Shown: piece by piece, positions 44,516 through 55,466 of the stretch
How positions within the stretch are numbered: position 1 is the first letter of the stretch
Layout of the letters: the number at the start of each line of letters is the position of its first letter
Assembly: GCF_000003815.2 (NCBI RefSeq)
Contig: NC_049985.1
Span: 18,191,838-18,255,837, forward strand
From: Branchiostoma floridae
Lineage: Eukaryota; Chordata; Leptocardii; Amphioxiformes; Branchiostomatidae
DNA length: 64,000 nucleotides
Direction: 5' to 3'
The notes under the pieces: generated by a model
The model's database searches: none
Seen by the model: only the letters and a program-made list of their open reading frames with translations
What the model was told of the DNA's origin: nothing
Translations under genes and position numbers: made by a program

Positions 44516-45062
44516 AATAACAGGAGATACAAGATTTGAATGTTGTGAGAGCCTTTCATGGTCAGCAGGGCCCTGGGTACTAGTACTACTACTAAGTACA
44601 TAAATTTGTACTATCAAAGAGGTTAAAAAAGAATTGAAAGCTGGTAGGAAGGGTATAACATTGCCTCACTGTCTCTGAAAATGTGAGCTCAGTTTGGGAT
44701 CAACTCTGTATCATTTGGGACCCATTCATTCTCATTAGGGACTCGCTTGTCAATAGACAATAGACACCTGTCAATCACAGCTCACCAGGGAGGGCGTTGT
44801 GCTCCTTATGGAGTGATCGGGGCACAATTTGGCATTATCAGATTACAACATGTTGTCAACTGAACGCTATAATTATCTGTTGGTCTAAACGGCAGGCATC
44901 GTGGTCTAATGACTGTAATTAGGGCTAATTAATGACTCTAATTATAGCTAACTATAGCTGGGGACTGCAGCAACCAACGGGGGTCTATTAATGAATGAAT
45001 GAAGGCCTCCAGTTGGATAGGACAAGATAGGATACCTCCCTAATTCAGCACCTACAGCAAGG
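44516..45062. other. no gene seen
   Basis: AT-rich intergenic sequence with repeated TAATTA/TTAATGA words. Nothing specific. Confidence 0.35.
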
Positions 45063-45595
45063 TTAGATGCAGTTTAGGATCAACGCGAAGTTCAAATGTT
45101 GTGGAAACACTAATCTATGATGGACTAACATGAAACAAGTAAGAACTGGACTTTTTGGTATATTTAATACATTGTAGAATGCTTTAAAATAAAGGCCCCT
45201 ATTAAGTGAGTGTTTACAAAATTTCAAGTGCACAGTTTCAATGGGACAAAATCTAGGACTTTTGAATGAGCCCCAAATTTCAGATCCATAGAGCAAAATA
45301 GGTTTAACACAAGTGTCCAAGAGTTTGTTTTTAACTGTTAATGGTGCATCTGCTTTGTCTAATGATTGTCTAATTCCAAATAAAGCTTTCAAACCCTTGC
45401 TGTAGTATTTGCTGTTGGCTTTGAATGTGCCAGCTAAGGACACAACAATACCTAGATAACAATAAGATGTTACTATTTCTAAAGCATTATTATCAAACAA
45501 AAAACAACAATCTTTCGGTAAGCGGCCTCCCTTTGTAAATACAATAACTGTCTTATTCAGGTTAATCTTCAGCTTCCATGATTTACAATATTGTT
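45063..45595 (-). pseudogene. LINE reverse transcriptase fragment (C-terminal part)
   Basis: An open frame contains WKLKINLNKTVIVFTKGGR, YCYLGIVVSLAGTF, and PILLYGSEIWGSF followed by VHLKFCKHSLNRG. These are typical of the thumb and following region of non-LTR retrotransposon reverse transcriptases (Jockey/CR1-like). The fragment is interrupted upstream at 45596 by a MITE. It is a dead copy. Confidence 0.85.
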
Positions 45596-45601
45596 GTTAT
45601 T

Positions 45602-46294
45602 AAAGGCATACTACGGGATTTTTGAACAAAACAAAAAGTAGCTTTTCCTACTTTTTCTTTACATTGTTAGCTCAATCAACCCTATAGCATTGCATACCAA
45701 TATTCATGGAGAGATGCTGCGACATCAATGCACCACATTATGATGTATAAAAATTGTGATCTTCCAAGAAACAGATGGGCACAGGCTGGTTACTGCCTCT
45801 GTGTGTTGTTGTTTCTTGCTTATCAGCCTGGCTTCCCAGTGGGGGGCCAGTTGACAGTTCCTCTGAGTACAGTAGACTAGCTTTCTGTACAAGGTTTCTT
45901 GCAGTTTTGAAGGGAATATGACCTCAGCTTGTTGATATCCTACAAAATAGACTATATGTTCATGATTATATGCTATTTTAGAATGATTTGATATAGGTGT
46001 TTCCAAAGAAGATCTCCATTGTGTTCTTTATCTGCAGTCTGCCATGCATGTGCTAACTGATTACCCCACCCCGGGGGACCTACCGGTGGCAAGCAAGACC
46101 TGGAGGGTCTAACTTGGGGGGACACAAGGTTACAGGGTGCCTAGAGCGGAATGTTTGTAGGCTAATCCTTTACGTTGCAAACGTGAAATAATGACACAAA
46201 AGTGTCAAAAAGTGACAAAAAGTAGTAGTAAATCTGATATTTCTTAATTCTAGAATATTTCAAATTTGAGCGCAAAAAACTGCGTAGTATGCCT
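45602..46294. mobile_element. MITE, AAAGGCATACTAC ends
   Basis: The left end is AAAGGCATACTACGGG and the right end GCGTAGTATGCCTT. The arms are about 15 bp. It abuts the LINE fragment, so it probably inserted into it. There is no transposase. Confidence 0.7.
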
Positions 46295-46586
46295 TGTGGC
46301 AACACAGCCAGTCCTCCACCTTTCAAATTAGTTGCAATCTGGGGTAAAATAAGATAAAGACATCAAAAGCTTGCTGAAGAGTGTAGCTGGCCTACGGGTG
46401 TGCATTGGCTACCGAAGGTGGAAAAACAGAGAAGAAAAACAAACATTATGGCTCCCTACAAAAATTTGTCTCTTTGTAAAACTACACAATTTTCAGTGAA
46501 GAAATAAAAAAATAGAACATGCCACATGGCTTAGATCTCACATTCTTCCCAACATTTGTCCCATCAGGTGAGGGACATGACCAACA

Positions 46587-46686
46587 NNNNNNNNNNNNNN
46601 NNNNNNNNNNNNNNNNNNNNNNNNNNNNNNNNNNNNNNNNNNNNNNNNNNNNNNNNNNNNNNNNNNNNNNNNNNNNNNNNNNNNNN
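46587..46686. other. assembly gap (100 N, default size)
   Basis: The true size is unknown. Confidence 0.99.
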
Positions 46687-46760
46687 GTGAATGGACAGAC
46701 AACAGGAGATATGATAAAGGGTGACAATCTTCTGTACCCACCTGTACTTGGAGACTGGAG

Positions 46761-46933
46761 GATCACCCCCAGGATGGGACCCCTGACCCCCTGGTCCGGG
46801 TAGAGGATACGGTAACCAGACACGCTCCATGAGAATGATGATCACCCCCACCCCCTGGGATTGGAACCCCTGACCCCCTGGTTCGGGTAGAGGATACGGT
46901 AACCAGACAGGCACCATGAGAATGATGATCACC
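46761..46933. repeat. tandem repeat, about 80-87-bp unit, 2 copies plus a partial
   Basis: GATCACCCCC followed by CCTGACCCCCTGG and AGAGGATACGGTAACCAGAC restarts at 46840 and 46927. It lies at the 3' edge of a candidate minus-strand exon. Confidence 0.85.
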
Positions 46934-47094
46934 CCTCAGGGACACATTAGGGTGCTCTGAGAGGCTGACAGGAATGGAGTACAGGCACTTTGGGCTTGTG
47001 TATTGGAACAGTTTGTCAGGATCAGCAAAGTTCTTCTCTTTTGTCCTTCTGAACCCCAGCAACAGCGGGCAGATAGTACAGGCATTGGACAATG
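46933..47094 (-). CDS. candidate exon, unrecognised protein
   Basis: On the minus strand an acceptor (CCTTGTAG) opens a frame with CTICPLLLGFRRTKEKNF and DPDKLFQYTSPKCLYSIP. It looks like globular protein sequence with a short hydrophobic stretch. The donor (GTGATC) is weak. It may belong to the same gene as the signal-like start at 48237. I do not recognise the family. Confidence 0.3.
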
Positions 47095-47199
47095 CTACAA
47101 GGCTATTGTTCATTCATGTACTGTCAACTTGTACTACGTTGTAGAATGGTTTATTTTAAACAACAGCCAAGTTGTGGCCCAAGAGCCTAATTATCAGGT

Positions 47200-47583
47200 T
47201 TTAATAATATTTACATATACAAAGACACATCATAGCAGAACACATAGTGACGCAGCATATAAGACCCGGTGACCCTTTGACAATTGCAGCAGTGCACCCT
47301 TAAGAAAAAGAACAGTTCCATCATGCCATTCAACCAAATACCTAAACCAATAACAAACAGTCAGAAAAACCAAACCTTAAGCTTTCTCTACTGCGCCATC
47401 AATCTATGGAACACACAGCTACCTAACATCAAATCTCTGTCCAGTCCCTTAAACTTCAAAATGGCAACATGTACTTGCTGGTTTGATACATCAATGAGGT
47501 TAAAAAGAATGTTTGCCTTTTTTTGTTTGTGTATCTTAAGCGATGATTACGATTTATATGATGATATTACATGTTTCTTTTAA
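47200..47583 (+). pseudogene. probable LINE 3' end
   Basis: A damaged frame contains SFLYCAINLWNTQLPNIKSL, which fits the SF-P-x-x-I-x-x-W-N-x-L-P ending of many non-LTR retrotransposon proteins. Stops precede it in all frames. Confidence 0.4.
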
Positions 47584-48041
47584 TACATAATGTAATCTAC
47601 ATGTCTGCATGCATCTACTAAGCCTTGATGAGGCTAAAAGGGTATCGAGATAAACCATAAAGATGTCACAATTAATCTCAACACAGATTTTTTGATGGCC
47701 GTTTTTCTGCCTTACTAAAATAAAACGATGGCAAACACTTAATGAAAAACTAGCCACACTAAAACGGAAGATGGCAGCTAGGAAGAGCGTAAGACCTCCT
47801 CACATCTGCTTGGATATCACCATGAAATATGAACCTTGCCGACCTGGTGGTAACTTTCACTTTTAACTTTCACTGTCACTAGTGTCAGGTGTGCTGCTGA
47901 TAGGTGTATCCCAGGGTTCTAACATACACCAAGGACTGCATATACTGCCTCTGCATACTATATTATGTGCTCATTTCTGAGTGACAGCCAGAAAATGCAA
48001 TTTGTCCAACTTTGGTGGAAATGATCGATTTTCTTCCTTAT

Positions 48042-48177
48042 NNNNNNNNNNNNNNNNNNNNNNNNNNNNNNNNNNNNNNNNNNNNNNNNNNNNNNNNNNN
48101 NNNNNNNNNNNNNNNNNNNNNNNNNNNNNNNNNNNNNNNNNNNNNNNNNNNNNNNNNNNNNNNNNNNNNNNNNNNNN
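48042..48177. other. assembly gap (136 N)
   Basis: Cuts the candidate first coding exon that starts at 48237. Confidence 0.99.
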
Positions 48178-48237
48178 CACACGCGCGAGAAACTGGCCTA
48201 AAATGGTCACTGAGAAGAGAACAAAGATCCTGAACAT
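48178..48237 (-). CDS. candidate start of a secreted or membrane protein
   Basis: An ATG at 48237 is followed by MFRIFVLFSVTILGQFLARV, a hydrophobic signal-peptide- or membrane-anchor-like stretch that runs into the gap. A CpG-rich stretch with a YY1-like site lies upstream. There is no protein match. Confidence 0.3.
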
Positions 48238-48329
48238 ACCATATATCCTCTGCAACAATCCCCGAGCTGCCGAACTCCCGTACTACAGCAAAATCCACCA
48301 GGTTTTCGGCAAAAGGCGGAACCAAAATA

Positions 48330-48440
48330 TTACAAGGGCGCCGCCATGTTGTCCGGCGCGGTGCATGACGGTCCGTTCTTCTGCTGGGCGGTACACCAGC
48401 GCCCCCTGGCGGCCGGCAGGGTGGTGTGCAGTGGCGAGTC
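48330..48440 (-). promoter_or_regulatory. CpG-rich stretch with YY1-like motif
   Basis: Far richer in CpG than its surroundings. It contains CAACATGGCGGC on the minus strand, resembling the YY1 consensus AANATGGCGGC found at many metazoan start sites. It is a likely promoter for a minus-strand gene, but unproven. Confidence 0.35.
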
Positions 48441-48905
48441 TCTTGGCGTTCCAAATGTTTATCTGATGATGAGATTTTTCACATATTTGTAGCTTTGACG
48501 CCAAAATTCTATAATACTCCCTTTAATTTCTTAAACTGGTGTCGTGCAGTCGAAAATTTCACTGCGGCCAGTTGAACAGCAATTCTTTATGTTGGGAATC
48601 ACAGTTTCTCTACAATCATTGTACAAAGCAGGCGTACACCTCCGTTCTCCGTTAACAGGCTGGAAATGTGCCTGCCCATGCCCACAGGGATATCGAACTC
48701 GGAGATTCGAGGACGAATCATTATCTTGAAAAGAAAACGGGGAGTAGTGTAACAGTCGGGTTCAAGTACCGCCTACCATCCTTGCCAATGAGCTCTGAGC
48801 TTTTGTGGCGACATCGGTAGCGTGCTTGTTTTGGGGAGCTTGGCTGGGAATCCCGGAAGCGAGCTTGGGGTAAAAACTGTTCTACTCGCCTGTAGTGTTT
48901 CATTA

Positions 48906-49775
48906 GGCCATGTTGATTTGATTATATGGATGACATCCGCGCTCGCACCAATTTTCGGCCATTTCCAAAAAAAAAAAAGTTTTCGACCACACAATAAATT
49001 GTGCAAAGCAGCTGTAAAATGAGCACAAATATTCCGTAGATTGAAAAAAAAGTATCAGAAAACAGATAACTAATGCCATAGAATGCCAAAAGGAATCTAA
49101 AGTAAAAGAATAAGATGTGAAAGGACAGAAAGAAAAAAAATCTATTGTTGGTTGGGGGAGGTACCAGTACAGAAAATTCAGGTCCAGAGGATCATTTCCA
49201 GGTCCGGACATGAACCTGGACCTGATTGTCTGTGGAAACTTGAGAACTGGCAATACTAAAAACAATGGTAATTGGTCAATTTTGCTACAAAGGAATCTGT
49301 TTGGTGGATTATTGGACTCCCACTGCATTTTAAAATCCCATCTCCATGTAATAAAGGCTAACTGTCTCTGTACCTTTGACTGTAGAAACTTGGTGCAATT
49401 GACTATAAACTCTACTTGACTTCGCTCTTGTTGTCTTCTTGGCCCCCCGGTTAGACCCCAAATGGCTGCCGACATAGTGTGTCCATTTTGTAATTGGCGA
49501 AACCTGTTCCTCTGTTGTTTTTTTCAGGTCTGTTTTTTTCGGATTGGTCCAAGAAGAAAAAAATGTTTTGCACCCGTATGGTGTACTGGTCCCTACACCT
49601 AACTGTTGGTATACCATACTATGTGTGTTTAGTCCTATGTTCAACCTTCCTGGCCACTTTGATTTCATACTGAAGGCAACTTTTTTTTTTGGCCAAACTT
49701 TTTTTTTATTCGCTCGCTCGCATCAGTTTTGGAGTTCCCGGAGGATGTCATCCATATAATCAAATCAACATGGCC
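48906..49775. mobile_element. MITE, GGCCATGTTGATTTGATTA ends, with nested insertion
   Basis: TTA target duplications lie at 48903-48905 and 49776-49778. The ends match the compact 298-bp copy at 58159-58456. The extra length comes largely from a second repeat at about 49153-49600, related to 20989-21500. Confidence 0.85.
49153..49600. mobile_element. repeat nested inside the 48906 MITE
   Basis: Starts GGGGGAGGTACCAGTAC and ends near GTGTACTGGTCCCTACAC, an imperfect inverse. It carries the same GGTCCAGG and GGACCTGATTG words as 20989-21500. Confidence 0.55.
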
Positions 49776-50101
49776 TTACCCATGCACTTAAATTCGTTCT
49801 CGGTAGCGGCACTAATATAAGTTACGACTTGTGTGGGTCGCCACCATGGCTTGTAAATGTATATTATGTACACAAAACAACCAAAATCTCCAGCGGAAGT
49901 AATAATTTAACCTGTAAACGTTCCGCCACCCCTAACCTTATAGACCGTCTTCTGCCGACCTTCTGCTATGTCACTTGTAAACATGACCCTCAAGTATAAC
50001 TGCTAGGATGTTTGGGTCATAGCGACGGGGAAATATGCGCAACTTCGCCCGAAAAATAGTGAATTTTTAACAAAAATGCCGCGGAAATATGGGGAGAAAA
50101 A

Positions 50102-50340
50102 CGGGTTCGATGAAAGAGCTGGGCTGTCTACCTGGCCTGTCTACCTGGCCTGGCTATCACGTCAGGCTACTCAGATCCCCCCATTCATAGCCCCATCATA
50201 TGGCACTCGGCTGATTGACAGGCATAGTAATTGCTAATCTCCAACCCTACCAGTGACCTGAGGCTGGCCTGTCAATGTGCACCACTGGCTGGGCCCTTCG
50301 GGAATGTGTCTGGGAGGCATTCCTTGCAGGAACACAAGTA
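50102..50340 (+). repeat. long inverted repeat, left arm
   Basis: About 239 bp from CGGGTTCGATGAAAGAGCT to GGAACACAAGTA. Its near-identical inverse is at 51517-51766. Confidence 0.92.
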
Positions 50341-51315
50341 TATAATTACATGTACCTCCTTTTTCTCTATACTAGTATGCCATATTGACATATACAATCT
50401 CGGTCAGGTTTCTCCCCAGAATTTTTAGTATAGTGGAGAGACTGGCAAAAATAACCTGACGGTAAGATGATTATTTTTTGGAAATCTAATTTTATTTTCT
50501 GACAAGTTGAGACTTGAGATTGTAAAGTGTAAAGATTGTGAAGTAAATACGTTTGCACTGTTTAAGTGTTTTCATGAAAATGGGATCATTTTGCAATGAC
50601 AGGTGTCAAGTTCTCCAAGAATAATTAATAGCAATTCCTTTAGCAATAGTGAAACGACTATTGTTTTGATAATCGCCCAGTCACAAGTTTTTGCAGCCAA
50701 TGCTGATTGGAAAAGTGACACCGCTGACAAACATCTGTGAATTGTCATGAATTTTAGCAAACCTAACCAGGAAAATAGGAAGAAACACACTAAATTTTAA
50801 AAGTAGTAACGTTATAGTGGTGCTGGGCCAGGAACATAGTGGTTCCATCCTCTGGGGAGGACCCTGTTGGTAGCCAAAAAGCCTTTTAGAGGCTGTGGAT
50901 TGTTATCCAGTGTACAATTTTGCAATTTTGGTGTCCAGGACAGAGCCAAATCCTCTCCTTCCACTACCAATAATCTCTCCAACCCCCTTGTATAATTGGA
51001 TGGAGTGGGGAAAGTCCTGTATTACCAGCACAGCTTTTGTGACATGTCAAAGGATATGAACCCAGGACCTCTGTTTTCTAGGTCAAACATTTACCCAACA
51101 CAACAAGGTAGGAGTCCGAGAAGATTGGCCAGGCAAGATCGCACCACAGGGGCATATATGAACAAACAAAATACTAACTAAGTAATTACTAGCTTGCAAT
51201 TTTCAGACCAATCTAGTACATATACAAGTAATGCCATATTGCCGGAATAACGAGAAAACCTTACCGTTATAAAATCTTTTTACAAAATAGAATGATAAAG
51301 TCTAGAATGATAGAG

Positions 51316-51367
51316 CCTAGTCTAGAATATCATTCTATTACAAAATAGAATGATATTCTAGACTAGG
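51316..51367. repeat. perfect 24-bp hairpin
   Basis: CCTAGTCTAGAATATCATTC (and four more bases) is followed by a 4-base loop and the exact inverse. It lies inside the region enclosed by the 239-bp inverted repeats. Confidence 0.92.
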
Positions 51368-51516
51368 TTTTATATAACGTGAAATCGGAGTCATCTGTTA
51401 CTTTGCAAATACTTCATTTTAGGAATAGTCCTGACTAACAGCTTTTAGGAATACATGTAGCTTCAAAATTCGGATCTGGGACACCTCCCCATGATTATTA
51501 CTACACACAGTGCTGG

Positions 51517-51766
51517 TACTTGTGTTCCTGCAAGGAATGCCTCCCAGACACATTCCCGAAGGGCCCAGCCAGTGGTGCACATGGACAGGCCAGCCTCAGG
51601 TCACTGGCAGGTTGGAGATTAGCAATTGCTATGCCTGTCAATCAGCTGAGTGCCATATGATGGGGCTATGAATGGGGGGATCTGAGTAGCCTGATGTGAT
51701 AGCCAGGCCAGGTAGACAGCCCAGGTAGACAGCCCAGGTAGACAGCCCAGCTCTTTCATCAAACCC
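51517..51766 (-). repeat. long inverted repeat, right arm
   Basis: The inverse of 50102-50340, with extra copies of the short unit CAGGTAGACAGCC near the outer end. The pair could be terminal repeats of a ~1.7-kb DNA element or an inverted duplication. Confidence 0.92.
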
Positions 51767-52635
51767 CTAAAGAATTTGCTACTTTCCGTTCGATAGTAAA
51801 ATTCAACTACATTATGGGAGGCGAGAACCCTTACTTACAAATAGGCAAATATATCAAAGAATGTTTATACCGTAGAACCAATTATAGTGATAATGACACG
51901 CTAGACTCAATATGTTGACTTATTCATATCTATAGAATGATATTCATATATGTCTGTTTATATGTACTGTTAGTAATTGCTATAGACCTTACGAAAGTCA
52001 CTGTACTTTTGTTGTGTCAATAAAGATGTCTATTTCTATTCCTTAGTTTAACTTTAACTTCTTTGTCTCTGGGGAACAACAGATGACCTTGAAACCAAAT
52101 TGTCCACTCGCCTCGTTTTTTGTTCTTTTCATTGTTTCGTTCACTTAGTCATGCTAGTCCAACAAGCTCAACACTCGCCTCAACAAGTCCTATTAGTACC
52201 AAACATTCCAAAACAACTTCACACGTATCAACAACTTCACACTTTGGCAGTACAGACAGCGCTACTGTCATACGTTCAGTAGTTTCCACAGTGTCTGAAT
52301 TTGTTTCTTGTGTTATATTATCTTTCCCGGATGAAGGTCTTTTGTTCTAACTTAGCCATAGTCTCTCATGTCCTTTGTGGCTTTTCTAACACAAGACTGG
52401 CCACCTTATCCTAGAAAGCCACTTTGTCCAAAACAAATGAGCTTTGAGATCAAAAGAATTTCCTTTCGGTTGTTTAAACCAAGTGTACTTTTGGGACTAT
52501 TTAAGATAAAGGCTTGAAAATGCCAAATACAACCTGAACAACACATTGTTCACTTTGCATTCCTCAATTGTGTCCACAATTGCTATCAAATACAGTTTAA
52601 AACCAGGTGTCGTTTCTTCCATCACTCTCAATCTG
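51767..52635. other. no gene seen
   Basis: Short open frames only. AATAAA occurs at about 52018, but there is no supporting gene. Confidence 0.35.
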
Positions 52636-53300
52636 AAGTGAAATGGATGCTCCCTTCCCTACACCCTAAACCTGGCGAAAAATTGATGGTCCCCATCATA
52701 TCCCCTAATGCTTAAGTAAAATGGATGGTCCCTTCTTCCTGATACAAAATCTCGACTCGATAGAAAATTGATAATCCCTCTTTCCCATACCCTAAATACA
52801 CGTGAACTGGATGGTCCCTCACTTCCCAGCCCCCACCCCCAAGTGAAACGAACTCTCTCCAATCCCTTAAAGTTTGTTAAATTGATGATCCCTAACTTTG
52901 ATTGACATTGACTGTCCCTCTCTTTCCTCTCAAACTGTCCGACCCTCTTTACAGCCCCTAAATTGTGAAATAGATGGTTTCGCTCTCCAATCCCCTAACA
53001 TTTAAGTGAATTGGATGGTCCCTCCCTTCCCAGACCCTTCACCAGATGAATGGTAAAATGAATGGTTACTCTATCCCATGTAATAGATATACGTGAAAAG
53101 TACGGCCCCTCCCCAACCCCTCAAATGAAATGAATGGTCCCTCTCTACTATCCCCAATATGTAAAATTCTGTCTTTCCCTTCCCAGCCTTAATTCTATAC
53201 GGAATGAACGGTCCTTCTGTCCCATTCCCTTAAGTTTATGTCAAAAGGATGGTCCCTCCCTCCCATATGAAATGAACTATTCCTTAAAGTTTGTAAGTCG
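52636..53300. repeat. degenerate minisatellite, about 50-60-bp unit
   Basis: Around ten diverged units contain AAATGGATGGTCCCTCCCTTCC and a CCCTAAA-type spacer. It is strongly strand-asymmetric (C/T-rich). Confidence 0.7.
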
Positions 53301-54333
53301 GATAATCTGCTCTGTGTAAATCCGTAACGTTTTAGGGCATGCCCTAGCTATGCGTCTAGTATGGAACATGACACAAGAAGTATGACAAAAAATGGATTTT
53401 ACCATATTTTATTAGCCTCAAGCATTGCAGTTATGAAGTATTGGTATACGTTTTGTCTTGATTCTTTTGAAATTGCTACGAAAGTCTGAAGTAAAGTAGT
53501 TGCCAGCTAGCTACACAAATTGTGTCCATATCTTCACGCAGATATGTACAAAGTTTAAAAGCATCACAACCACTCTCTGTAAACACTATTGATGACTCCT
53601 GAAGCTTGATCCTTTTTAATTTCGCAGTCATGTTCTAGATTATAGATTAAGATACGTACCTTACATTCATCCAAGAGAGACAATAAAGCTGCATTTCTAT
53701 GACTTGAAACTTAAAGACTGGAAGATTTTCAATGTTTATCAATCACCTACTTGATTACATATGGTTCTAGGCCAGGATACTCAACTGCCCCCTACAAGGT
53801 TTGGATTTTAAATGTACAAGTTTCAAAATGCTACGTTTTCCCTCCTGCAATTAATGCCTCAATATACATGGCTAAAATTAGTAGCACACCATAATCATTA
53901 TACCGTAGAAGAAACATTCGTTCTTAACTGATCATCGTTCGCGTGACACCAAAAAATATGCAAATCCTAAAGAATTATAAACTACTACTATACTCACATG
54001 TTGTCCTATAATGTTCTAAGTAAACTTATTGCTTGCATAACACCAAATGATCTGCAAAGCCTTATGTATAACTCCTAGCTCCTGTTACAATTGCATGGCA
54101 CCTTGCGAACTGAAACAGACAGACAAGTAATATGGCAGATAAAGATTCCAGACTTTCATTCTTGTTGCCTCTTGTGAACAATATGGTGTAGCGGGAACTG
54201 GAATGACATTGCGGTATATTGCTATGATTGTGATTACATGCTTTATAGTGAGGCTGAACATTATTGTTTCGACGATTACGTCTGGGATTTTCATTACAGC
54301 AAGGATTATAAAGCTGGGGATAATATGCAGATT
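53301..54333. other. no gene seen
   Basis: Nothing recognised. Confidence 0.35.
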
Positions 54334-55350
54334 ATGGTTTTATGGTGCTGATGAGACTGATGGTTTTATGGTGCTGATGAGACGGTGATGGTTTTATGGT
54401 GGTGATGAGACGGTGATGGTTTTATGGTGCTGATGAGACTGATGGTTTTATGGTGCTGATGAGACTGATGGTTTTATGGTGCTGATGAGACTGATGGTTT
54501 TATGGTGCTGATGAGACGGTGATGGTTTTATGGTGCTGATGAGACGGTGATGGTTTTATGGTGCTGATGAGACGGTGATGGTTTTATGGTGGTGATGAGA
54601 CGGTGATGGTTTTATGGTGCTGATGAGACTGATGGTTTTATGGTGCTGATGAGACTGATGGTTTTATGGTGCTGATGGGACGGTGATGGTTTTATGGTGC
54701 TGATGAGACATTGATAGTTTTATGGTGCTGTTGAAACTTTGATTTTTTTAAATTTCTGCTGAGACATTGATGGCTTCTCTCGTACCACTGACCTTCTGTA
54801 GACATGATGGGATCGCGGTGATTTTCTAGTGATGATGGGACCACTGTGATTTTGTAATGCTGGTGGGACCTCGGCAATATTGTAGAGATGATGGAACAAC
54901 GGTGATTTTTAATTGATGATAGAACCATGGTGATTTTGTAGACCTAATGGTACCATGGCATATTTGTAGTGATGATTGCACCATGGAAATTTTGTAGACA
55001 TTGGTGCTGATGGGACCATTGTGATTTTGTAATGCTTGTGGGACCACGTTAATATTGTAGAGATGATGGGAGCACGGTATTTTTGAAGTGATGATTGGAT
55101 GACGGTGATTATGTAGTGCTGATGAGAAAAAGTTGGATTTACAGTTCTGATGAGGTGTCAGTGTTGATGGTGATGATGGGATCTCGGTCCTTTTATGCTG
55201 CTGCTGAGATCACTGTGGTTTTGTAGTAGTTGTGAGCCATCGGTGGTTTTATAGTCACTATGAGACGACGGTAACGGGGTTTGATGGGCTGATGACACAT
55301 TGTTGCTTGTATTGCACGGATGAGATGGCAATGGTTTTACTGTCCCGATT
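54334..55350. repeat. minisatellite, 25/28-bp units, 15 good copies then degenerate units
   Basis: TGGTTTTATGGTGCTGATGA followed by GACTGA or GACGGTGA repeats 15 times up to about 54740. It then decays into longer units with GATGGGACCATGGTGATTTTG words up to about 55350. It lies directly downstream of the VioB-like gene. Confidence 0.88.
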
Positions 55351-55466
55351 CTAAGGCTATTGGTGGCTACAGCTACAATGAAGTAGCTGTAGCCACTAGT
55401 AATGTAGTTGGCAATAATAGTCATTAATTACTTTTGAAAGTAAGCAAATGGAAGTGCTAGTCCTAA

